Source: Flavobacterium sp. 9R (GTDB lineage: Bacteria; Bacteroidota; Bacteroidia; Flavobacteriales; Flavobacteriaceae). From it: a DNA stretch of 64,000 nucleotides. Made by a program: the position numbers and the translations under genes. The notes beneath the pieces were generated by a model. The model made no database searches and was not told the DNA's origin. It saw nothing but the letters and a program-made list of their open reading frames with translations. The stretch covers positions 3,297,198-3,361,197 of the forward strand of contig NZ_LR733413.1 in assembly GCF_902506345.1 (NCBI RefSeq). Reading direction: 5' to 3'. Position 1 is the stretch's first letter; every line of letters starts with the position of its first letter. Below are positions 34,330-42,024 of the stretch, one piece after another.

Positions 34330-35451
34330 ATGAGAAAAATTTCTAGACGTACTTTTATCCACAATTTTGGTGTTGGAGTTGGGGCAACCTCGGTAATGGC
34401 ATCGCTTCCATCATTTATAGCCTTACCAGAAAATCCGAGTGAAACCTATGATGGGGTAAAATTAAATATTGCTCTTTGCGGTTTAGGTCGTTATGCAGAT
34501 TACTTAGCTAAAGGTTTAGAAGTTTCAAAATACTGTAGGTTAGCTGGAATTGTAACAGGTACGCCATCAAAAGCCTTAGATTGGGGTAAAAAGTATAGCA
34601 TCCCTGAAAAAAACAGGTACAATTATCAGAATTTTGATGAAATTATTCATAATAAAGATATTGATTTAGTTTATGTGGTTTTGCCCAATGCCATGCATAA
34701 AGAGTTTGTAATAAGAGCTGCAAAAGCAGGAAAGCATGTGATTGTTGAGAAACCGATGGCTGTAACGGCAAGTGATTGTGAAGAAATGATTGCTGCTTGT
34801 GAAAAAGCGGGAGTGCAACTTGCAGTTGGTTATAGATTGCATTTTGAGCCCTATAATTTAGAAATGATGCGTTTAGGGCAAGAAAAAGTTTTTGGCCAAG
34901 TTCGTTTAGTCGAAACTTCTTTAGGCTATAATACAGGTGATACCATCGATTGGCATTTAAAGCGTAGTTTATCTGGTGGTGGCCCATTGGTTAATTTGGG
35001 AATTTATTGTGTACAGGCTAGTCGCTATTTGTTAGGTGAAGAACCTATTTCAGTAACGGCTCAATTTGGTCCAATAACCAATAAAGTTAAATTTGCAGAA
35101 GTAGAAGAATCCATTACATGGCAGTTGAATTTTCCAAGTGGAGCGGTTAGTAATTCTTCTACTTCCTATAGTTGTGGGGTAGATAGATTATTTGCGTCAG
35201 CGGATGAAGGATTTTTTGAGTTAAGTCCAGCCATCAGTTATGGACCGTTTAGAGGTAGGACAAGCAACGGAGAAATGAATTTTCCTGAAATCAATCAGCA
35301 ACAAACCCAAATGGATGCCATAGGTAAAATTTTACTAGAAAATAAAAAATTACCAAGTCATATTACCGGAGCCGAAGGACTGAAGGATGTAAAGATTTTG
35401 GAGGCTATTTATGAGGCGGCAAAAACGGGTAAAAAAGTTTCTTTGGTTTAA
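34330..35451 (+). CDS. Gfo/Idh/MocA family oxidoreductase, Tat-exported
   Basis: This 373-residue protein has a twin-arginine signal at the N-terminus (ISRRTFIHNFGVGVGATSVMASL), so it is probably exported folded with its NAD(P) cofactor. The Rossmann motif is in LNIALCGLGRYADYLAKGLE, and VEKPMAVTASDCEEMI is the Gfo/Idh/MocA 'EKP' signature with the active-site Lys. SLSGGGPLVNLGIYCVQ leads into the C-terminal alpha/beta domain. Glucose-fructose oxidoreductases show the same Tat plus GFO layout, but the sugar is unknown here. A hairpin terminator follows. Confidence 0.9.
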   Translation: MRKISRRTFIHNFGVGVGATSVMASLPSFIALPENPSETYDGVKLNIALCGLGRYADYLAKGLEVSKYCRLAGIVTGTPSKALDWGKKYSIPEKNRYNYQNFDEIIHNKDIDLVYVVLPNAMHKEFVIRAAKAGKHVIVEKPMAVTASDCEEMIAACEKAGVQLAVGYRLHFEPYNLEMMRLGQEKVFGQVRLVETSLGYNTGDTIDWHLKRSLSGGGPLVNLGIYCVQASRYLLGEEPISVTAQFGPITNKVKFAEVEESITWQLNFPSGAVSNSSTSYSCGVDRLFASADEGFFELSPAISYGPFRGRTSNGEMNFPEINQQQTQMDAIGKILLENKKLPSHITGAEGLKDVKILEAIYEAAKTGKKVSLV

Positions 35452-35456
35452 AAAAC

Positions 35457-35496
35457 AAACCCCACAAAAATCAATGTTGATTTATGTGGGGTTTTT
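35457..35496. terminator. Bidirectional terminator between the Gfo/Idh/MocA gene and pruA
   Basis: AACCCCACA pairs with TGTGGGGTT, with an additional inner AATCAA/TTGATT stem. A and T runs flank it between convergent genes. Confidence 0.82.
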
Positions 35497-35516
35497 AAAT
35501 AGTTGTGTTTAGAAAA

Positions 35517-37145
35517 TTATTCTCCTAAAAATGGATATCTGTAATCTTCTGGCGTTACAAAAGTTTCTTTGATAGTTCTTGGAGAAACCCAACGCAATAA
35601 GTTCAACGCAGACCCAGCTTTGTCGTTGGTTCCTGAAGCTCTCGCTCCACCAAATGGTTGCATACCTACTACAGCACCTGTTGGTTTGTCATTGATGTAG
35701 AAATTACCAGCTGCATTTTGAAGAGCAACTGTCGCTTCTTCGATGGCGTAACGGTCTTGACTGAAGATAGCTCCTGTTAAAGCGTACTCAGAAGTGGTGT
35801 CTACCAATTTTAATGTTTCTGCCCAATTCGCATCTTCGTAAACATAGATTGTGATTACAGGACCGAATAATTCGGTTTCCATAGTCGTGTACTTTGGATT
35901 GCTTGTTACAATAATGGTAGGTTCGATAAAATACCCAACGGATTTATCATAATTTCCACCAACAATAATTTCTGCATCAGCATCTTTTTTCGCTTGATCA
36001 ATATAGCTAGCTAATTTGTCAAATGATCCTTCGTGAATTACTGCAGTAATGAAGTTTCCAAAATCTTCTGGAGACCCCATTTTCATTGATTTAGTATCTG
36101 TAATCAATTGTTCTTTCAAGGCTGGCCACATACTTTGAGGAACATAAGCTCTTGAAGCGGCAGAACATTTTTGTCCTTGAAATTCGAAAGCGCCACGAAC
36201 AATTCCAGTAGCTACTTGTTTTACATTAGCACTTGGATGAGCTACCACGAAATCTTTACCACCGGTTTCTCCTACAATTCTTGGGTAGGTTTTGTAATGG
36301 TGAATGTTGGTTCCAATTTTTGCCCAAATGTCTTTGAATACATGTGTTGAACCTGTAAAGTGAACTCCTGCGAAATCACGACTTGCTAGAACCGTATCGG
36401 TAACCATTAAAGCATCTCCAAAAACCACATTGATTACGCCATCTGGAACTCCCGCTTCTTTGAATACATCGATGATAATTTTTGCAGAGAATACTTGGCT
36501 GTCACTTGGTTTCCAAATTACTACGTTACCCATCATAGCAGCACTTGCAGGAAGATTGGCAGCGATAGCAGTAAAGTTGAATGGAGTGATTGCGTATACG
36601 AATCCTTCTAACGGACGGTATTCTAATCGGTTCCACATATCAGAAGTCGATTTAGGTTGGTCAGCATAGATTTGAGTCATGAACTCTACGTTAAAACGTA
36701 AAAAGTCAATCAACTCACATGATGCATCAATTTCGGCTTGGTGAATATTTTTAGATTGCGCAATCATCGTTGCAGCATTGATTTTAGCTCTGTATGGTCC
36801 AGCAATCAACTCGGCAGCTTTTAAGAAGATAGCTGCACGTTGTTCCCATGCCATATTTGCCCATGCTGTTCTGGCTTCAAGAGCACTCGCAATGGCTTTT
36901 TCAATATGTGCTTTTTCGGCTAAATGATACGTTCCTACCACATGTTGATGATCGTGTGGCGCGGTCATATTTCTAGTATTACCCGTTTTGATTTCTTCGC
37001 TACCAATGTATAAAGGAACATCAATTTTTGAATTCCACATGGCTTTGTATGCTGCAAGAACTGCTGCTTTTTCTGGGGAGTTAGGGGCGTAACCTTTTAC
37101 AGGTTCGTTAACCGCTTTGGGTACGTTAAAAAATCCTTTTAGCAT
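35517..37145 (-). CDS. pruA: L-glutamate gamma-semialdehyde dehydrogenase (delta-1-pyrroline-5-carboxylate dehydrogenase)
   Basis: This 542-residue aldehyde dehydrogenase oxidises glutamate semialdehyde to glutamate in proline catabolism. The NAD-binding region has ITPFNFTAIAANLPA and VIWKPSD. VHFTGSTHVFK leads to the general-base Glu in IVGETGGKDFVVAHPSA, and the nucleophilic Cys is in FQGQKCSAASRAYVP. GGARASGTNDKAGS near the C-terminus is typical of the PutA C-terminal-like class. I chose ATG at 37145 (MLKGFFNVPKAVNEPVKG), because the 25 residues encoded upstream contain the TACTTTTG promoter context and no homology. Confidence 0.95.
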   Translation of the reverse strand: MLKGFFNVPKAVNEPVKGYAPNSPEKAAVLAAYKAMWNSKIDVPLYIGSEEIKTGNTRNMTAPHDHQHVVGTYHLAEKAHIEKAIASALEARTAWANMAWEQRAAIFLKAAELIAGPYRAKINAATMIAQSKNIHQAEIDASCELIDFLRFNVEFMTQIYADQPKSTSDMWNRLEYRPLEGFVYAITPFNFTAIAANLPASAAMMGNVVIWKPSDSQVFSAKIIIDVFKEAGVPDGVINVVFGDALMVTDTVLASRDFAGVHFTGSTHVFKDIWAKIGTNIHHYKTYPRIVGETGGKDFVVAHPSANVKQVATGIVRGAFEFQGQKCSAASRAYVPQSMWPALKEQLITDTKSMKMGSPEDFGNFITAVIHEGSFDKLASYIDQAKKDADAEIIVGGNYDKSVGYFIEPTIIVTSNPKYTTMETELFGPVITIYVYEDANWAETLKLVDTTSEYALTGAIFSQDRYAIEEATVALQNAAGNFYINDKPTGAVVGMQPFGGARASGTNDKAGSALNLLRWVSPRTIKETFVTPEDYRYPFLGE

Positions 37146-37209
37146 ATTTTTTATATTAAATAATTGAACAGAAAATAATGATGATTTGGCTATTGCCAAT
37201 AATTTGATG

Positions 37210-37217
37210 CAAAAGTA
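37210..37217 (-). promoter_or_regulatory. -7 promoter element for pruA
   Basis: The minus strand reads TACTTTTG, matching TAnnTTTG, upstream of the pruA ATG at 37145. It lies inside the apparent N-terminal extension, which supports the shorter start. Confidence 0.5.
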
Positions 37218-37265
37218 CAAAGTTAAAATGAAATTTTTATTCTAAATCACAGAATAAAAGTCAAA

Positions 37266-37652
37266 TTAATTCAAAGCAAATGAAGCGCATAATCTAAAAT
37301 TAGGCACAAATACTTTGAAATTTTTAGTAGTAGTAAAATTAATCATATTGAAATATCCTTTCATAGCGCCATAAGGCGAGGATAATAAGCAACCAGAACT
37401 ATAGGTATGTTGTTCTCCTGGTTTCAAAACCGGTTTTTTACCTATTACTCCTTCACCATCTACCACTTCATTGTAGTTGAGTGAATCGTAGATTTCCCAG
37501 TGGCGAGAGGTAAGTTGAACAGAATCTTTGCTGTGATTCTCAATTGTTATTTGGTAACTAAAGGCAAAGTGTATTTTGTAGTTTTTGAAGTAAGTCCCTT
37601 CAAAACTAGTCAAAACCGATATTTTTATGCCTCTTGTTATTTGTGAAACCAT
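37266..37652 (-). CDS. apaG: ApaG/DUF525 domain protein
   Basis: This 128-residue fibronectin-III-like beta-sandwich protein matches ApaG: GIKISVLTSFEGTYFKNYKIHFAFSYQITIENHSKDSVQLTSRHWEIYD, then VDGEGVIGKKPVLKPGEQHTYSSGC, and PYGAMKGYFNMI. ApaG is linked to Co2+/Mg2+ handling, and the fold is found in F-box proteins. The biochemical role is unclear. It is the likely single gene between the DUF5103 gene and pruA, all on the minus strand. A pruA promoter element is placed after its stop. Confidence 0.9.
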   Translation of the reverse strand: MVSQITRGIKISVLTSFEGTYFKNYKIHFAFSYQITIENHSKDSVQLTSRHWEIYDSLNYNEVVDGEGVIGKKPVLKPGEQHTYSSGCLLSSPYGAMKGYFNMINFTTTKNFKVFVPNFRLCASFALN

Positions 37653-37719
37653 ATTGTGGAAAGTAGCTGCTTAATAATGACAAAATTACAAAAAAATCTA
37701 TTGAAAAATATTTTTTTAT

Positions 37720-38982
37720 TTAGTTGGTTATACTAACAGAATTTATTGCTACAAACCCGATTACGCGATCGTATCTTTGAGTGTTTTCTCTGTAGTAAAC
37801 GATTATTTCATATTCATTTTCTGTTTGAAAAAAGTTTCCATCAATACTGTTTTCTTGGTCAATTTTACCTTTAGTGTCCGCAACTACATATTGATAATTT
37901 GTAAAACCTTGTTTGATTAGCAATGCTTTTTCATAAAGGTTTTTTTTCTCGTTGTACTCCATTTTATTTTCTGGAGTCAGTGCATAATTGTTGAACATTC
38001 CATTAATGTAGATGTCTTTGTCCAATCGAAAGCTAGGAGCAGATAAACTGAAATAGACCCAAGCATAATCGGCTTCAATTTTATTATTGGCAGCGTTTAA
38101 ATTCCGAACAACAAAATTTCCATTAGCGTCTAGTGTAAAGCTATAAGGTAGGTTGGCTCTTGCTTCGTCGGTAAAAAGAAAACTGTTATAAATGGCACCA
38201 TTAGAACTTATTTTTGCGACATTATTCGCGGCGTTTCTAATTTCTTTATTATCAAAAAAACGAAATTCATTACCTCCCCAAAATTGTGTTTCTGAATCAT
38301 ACTTGTAAACGAGTTCATTACCGATGGTGTATTGCGGTGCGATATTTTTAATTCCAGTAGTAAATTGGCGATTTTGTAATAGCAAAATTTTGACATTTTG
38401 CAATGGATTTTGAAATGTAAGGCTCTTTGACGTTATAGAAAAATCTAGGTTTTGTTTGCTTTCAATAGTGCTTATATTTCTTCCTCTTTTAACTTGTAAT
38501 CGTACGTTAGCAATGTCTTCATAAATGATGAACTTTCTTGAAAAAACAACGTCTCTGTCTTCATTTAAAATTTTGATTATATAGTTACCGCTCAAAGCCA
38601 ATTGAGTAAATTGGTTGGGAATGTTAAGCTGGTAATGTGAATACAATTGAAGACAGTTGAAAGAATTCGAATAATCAATAATTCTTTGATTATCAAGACC
38701 TTTTAGGTATTCTTGCTTGGGAATATCTGAAGGCACCCAGTTGTAGTCACAATGAATAATTTCGTAGTAATAATTGGCTTCATTCCCAAATAAATCATCA
38801 AAGTTAAGCTCAAAAGATTCTCCTAATTTAAAGACCGGAATTACATTTTGACCATTATTCATAAAGGAAATGGTCTTAATGTTGTAAGGAGGGATTATTT
38901 CTTGGAGTGACTGAGCTTCAAGGCTATTGAAGTGTAAAAAGCTTAATAATCCAAAGATGATTTTTAAAAAAAGGTTCCGCAT
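37720..38982 (-). CDS. DUF5103 / type IX secretion system plug-like protein
   Basis: This 420-residue exported protein (signal peptide, residues 1-23) matches the DUF5103 family of Bacteroidota: GESFELNFDDLFGNEANYYYEIIHCDYNW, then IKILNEDRDVVFSRKFIIYED and DADYAWVYFSLSAP-like strands. Homologues have been named 'type IX secretion system plug protein' after the Plug component of the SprA translocon. It would sit in the outer membrane periplasmic side. This fits the T9SS substrate at 5167-7326. The exact partner interaction is not visible. Confidence 0.85.
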   Translation of the reverse strand: MRNLFLKIIFGLLSFLHFNSLEAQSLQEIIPPYNIKTISFMNNGQNVIPVFKLGESFELNFDDLFGNEANYYYEIIHCDYNWVPSDIPKQEYLKGLDNQRIIDYSNSFNCLQLYSHYQLNIPNQFTQLALSGNYIIKILNEDRDVVFSRKFIIYEDIANVRLQVKRGRNISTIESKQNLDFSITSKSLTFQNPLQNVKILLLQNRQFTTGIKNIAPQYTIGNELVYKYDSETQFWGGNEFRFFDNKEIRNAANNVAKISSNGAIYNSFLFTDEARANLPYSFTLDANGNFVVRNLNAANNKIEADYAWVYFSLSAPSFRLDKDIYINGMFNNYALTPENKMEYNEKKNLYEKALLIKQGFTNYQYVVADTKGKIDQENSIDGNFFQTENEYEIIVYYRENTQRYDRVIGFVAINSVSITN

Positions 38983-39152
38983 TTTGATTATTTTGTAATG
39001 TAAATATACTAAACCCCTTTATTTATCCCGTTTTTTTGTAGTTAAATCGTTGATATGTTTTTTTTGGAAGTAATTTCTGTTAATTTTATTATAATAAAGA
39101 TTTTGATTTGACGTTAAATCTATAGTTTTACTCTATCAACAAAACATTTTTT

Positions 39153-41966
39153 ATGAAAAAATTCAACCAATTCGCATTGGGGGTATTATTGTTTCCTGTA
39201 ACAATATTAGCCCAAACTATGGATTATGGACAAGCTATTCCATTTGATCCGAATGTCAAAACTGGTAAACTCGATAATGGGTTGACCTACTACATTAAAA
39301 AGAATGCCAAACCAGAAAAGAAAGTAGATCTTAGGTTGGTCGTAAACGCAGGTTCAATTCTGGAAGACGATGACCAACAAGGCTTGGCTCACTTTATGGA
39401 GCACATGTGTTTTAACGGAACCAAACGCTTTCCTAAGAATCAATTAGTAGATTATTTGCAAAGTATTGGAGTTAAGTTCGGACAGCATTTAAACGCTTAC
39501 ACTAGCTTTGATGAAACTGTTTATTTTCTTCCGATTCCTTCTGATAATCCAGAAAAATTAGAAAAAGGATTTCAAATTTTAGAAGATTGGGCATTCAATA
39601 CCGTATTGACACCCGAAGAAATTGATAAAGAACGCGGCGTAGTTCTAGAAGAATATCGTTTAGGATTAGGCGCTCAAAAAAGAATGATGAGTCGTTATCT
39701 TCCGAAAATGATGCACAATTCTAAATATGCGTCTCGTTTACCTATTGGTAAAAAAGAGATTTTGGAAAAATTCAAATATGAAACCTTAACGCGTTTTTAC
39801 AAAGATTGGTACCGTCCTAATTTGATGAGTGTTATTGTGGTAGGAGATATTGATGTGGCCGAAATGGAAAAGAAAATTAAAGAACATTTCTCAGTCTATA
39901 AAAACCCAGCCAACGAAAAAGTGAGAAACGTTTTTGAAGTGCCTAATCATAAAGAAACTTTTGTTGCTGTAGAAAGTGACAAAGAAGCTTCAAATACACA
40001 AGTGCAGTTGGTCTATAAAGATTATGATGCGCCAAAAACAATTACAACAGTTGGAGATTTTAGAAATTACATAGTAGAAGGCTTGTTTAATACCTCGTTG
40101 AACAATCGTTTGGAGGAATTGACTAACTCTGCAACACCACCATTTACTTTTGGATATTCCTATTATGGAGGAACCTATGCTAGAAATAAAAAAGCGTATC
40201 AATCTGTTGCTATGATGGCTGAAGATAAGCAATTAAGCGCTTTGAAAGTGTTGGTTACAGAGAATGAAAGAACCAAAAAATTTGGTTTTACTTCTGGAGA
40301 ATTGGATAGAGCCAAAGCCGATTTCTTAGCACAAATTGAAAAGAATTATAACGACAGAGCTAAAACAGATTCTGAGAATTTTGTTGAAGAAATGCAATTG
40401 AATTTCCTTGAAAAAGAGCCATTACCCGGTATAGAATGGACTTTCGAAACGATGAAAAAATTAATGCCTTCTATTACTTTAGCAGATGTGAATGGTTTTA
40501 TTAAAAATTACATCAAAGAAGATAATCGTGTGGTTGTTTTTATGGGACCTCAAAAAGACAACTTGAAAAAAGTTACGGAACAAGAGGTGTTAGAAACTCT
40601 AAAAGTCAATGAAGCGGATTTGAAACCATATGAAGATAAGGCAGTAGCGGCAAGTTTACTTAGAAAAGAGGTAAGAGCAGGAACTGTAGTAAAAAGAGAA
40701 GCTAATGCTGCTTTAGGCACCAAAACGTTAGTATTGTCTAATGGAGTAAAAGTTGTATACAAAACGACCGATTTTAAAAATGACGAAGTGCTTTTTGAAG
40801 CTGTAAGTTTAGGAGGAAGTAATTTGTATTCTAATGAAGAAATGAAAAAAGTGCAATTCGCAAATGGCGCTCTTGCAGAAGCAGGTTTTTCTGGATTGAA
40901 ATTGAATGATATCAACAAATTCATGACAGGGAAAATTGCGCGTGTCAATCCATACATTGGTCAAACAACAGAAGGATTAAGAGGGAATGCCACACCAAAA
41001 GATTTAGAATATTTGTTTCAAATGGTGAACGCTTATTTCACTGATTTGAATTTTGATCAAGAGGCATTTGAAGGCTTTAAACAAAAACAATCAAGTTTCT
41101 TCAAAAATATGGCTTCGCAACCACAATATTACTTCCAACAAGAGTTTTATGCCTATTTGAATAAAGAAAATCCAAGATTTAACGGAATTTTACCAACAGA
41201 TAAATCATGGGACGAAACAGATTACAAACTAGCGTATGACAAATATAAAGAGCGTTTTGCCAATGCAGCCGATTTTGAATTTTTCTTCGTAGGAAATGTA
41301 GATGATAAAACCATTGAAGCTTTGGCTACTAAATATTTGGCATCTTTACCTGCAACAGCAACCAAGGAAAAAACAGTAGACTTAGGTTACCGAATGCTAA
41401 AAGGTGATTTGAAGAAAGTGGTAAACAAAGGAACCGATCCTAAAAGTAATGTGAATATCATGTTTTATGGTGAGGCCAAATATTCTCCAAAAGAAGCCTT
41501 GGCTTTGGAAGCTTTAGGTGAAGTGTTGAGTATCAAATTGATTGAGCAGTTGCGTGAATCTGAAAGTGGGGTATATGGGGTTTCAGCTCGTGGTAGTATG
41601 AACAAAGTGCCTTATGGGGCATATAATTTTACTATTAATTTCCCTTGTGGTCCGGATAATGCAGAGAAGCTTACGGCATCGGCATTGAACGAGTTACAAA
41701 AGATTATTACCAATGGTCCAGAGGAAAAAGATGTAGCCAAATACAAAGAAGGAGAATTAGCTGATTATAGAAAAGACAGTAAAGAAAACCGTTTTTGGTT
41801 GACTAATTTCACTAGATCTTTCTTAAATGGAAGCAATCCTGAAAACACCTTGAAATACGAAGCCGAAGTGAATGCTATAACCGCAAAAGACATTCAAGAA
41901 GTGGCTAAAAAGTATTTAACCAAAGACAAAGTAATTGGGATGTTGATGCCTGAAAGCAAATCATAA
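39153..41966 (+). CDS. M16 family zinc metallopeptidase (pitrilysin-like)
   Basis: This 937-residue exported protein has a signal peptide (about residues 1-20). The active half holds the inverted zinc motif HFMEHMCFNGT, with His80, Glu83 and His84, and a distal Glu in ERGVVLEEYR. The second half is a catalytically inactive M16 repeat (VFMGPQK, then TLVLSNGVKVVYKTT). Such two-half clamshell proteases degrade peptides in the periplasm. Length is normal for the fused type. It is a single gene. A strong hairpin terminator at 41991-42021 separates it from the SNF2 helicase. Confidence 0.92.
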   Translation: MKKFNQFALGVLLFPVTILAQTMDYGQAIPFDPNVKTGKLDNGLTYYIKKNAKPEKKVDLRLVVNAGSILEDDDQQGLAHFMEHMCFNGTKRFPKNQLVDYLQSIGVKFGQHLNAYTSFDETVYFLPIPSDNPEKLEKGFQILEDWAFNTVLTPEEIDKERGVVLEEYRLGLGAQKRMMSRYLPKMMHNSKYASRLPIGKKEILEKFKYETLTRFYKDWYRPNLMSVIVVGDIDVAEMEKKIKEHFSVYKNPANEKVRNVFEVPNHKETFVAVESDKEASNTQVQLVYKDYDAPKTITTVGDFRNYIVEGLFNTSLNNRLEELTNSATPPFTFGYSYYGGTYARNKKAYQSVAMMAEDKQLSALKVLVTENERTKKFGFTSGELDRAKADFLAQIEKNYNDRAKTDSENFVEEMQLNFLEKEPLPGIEWTFETMKKLMPSITLADVNGFIKNYIKEDNRVVVFMGPQKDNLKKVTEQEVLETLKVNEADLKPYEDKAVAASLLRKEVRAGTVVKREANAALGTKTLVLSNGVKVVYKTTDFKNDEVLFEAVSLGGSNLYSNEEMKKVQFANGALAEAGFSGLKLNDINKFMTGKIARVNPYIGQTTEGLRGNATPKDLEYLFQMVNAYFTDLNFDQEAFEGFKQKQSSFFKNMASQPQYYFQQEFYAYLNKENPRFNGILPTDKSWDETDYKLAYDKYKERFANAADFEFFFVGNVDDKTIEALATKYLASLPATATKEKTVDLGYRMLKGDLKKVVNKGTDPKSNVNIMFYGEAKYSPKEALALEALGEVLSIKLIEQLRESESGVYGVSARGSMNKVPYGAYNFTINFPCGPDNAEKLTASALNELQKIITNGPEEKDVAKYKEGELADYRKDSKENRFWLTNFTRSFLNGSNPENTLKYEAEVNAITAKDIQEVAKKYLTKDKVIGMLMPESKS

Positions 41967-41990
41967 ATCACAAAAGAGAACACAAAACCA

Positions 41991-42021
41991 AAACCTGCTA
42001 TTTCAATGAAGTAGCAGGTTT
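41991..42021. terminator. Bidirectional terminator between M16 and SNF2 genes
   Basis: The stem AAACCTGCTA / TAGCAGGTTT with an 11-nt loop has flanking A and T runs. Confidence 0.85.
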
Positions 42022-42024
42022 TTT

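Noticed and set aside
40550..40957. 135-codon antisense ORF inside the M16 protease gene
   Set aside because: Mirror frame of a long conserved gene; no motif or own promoter.
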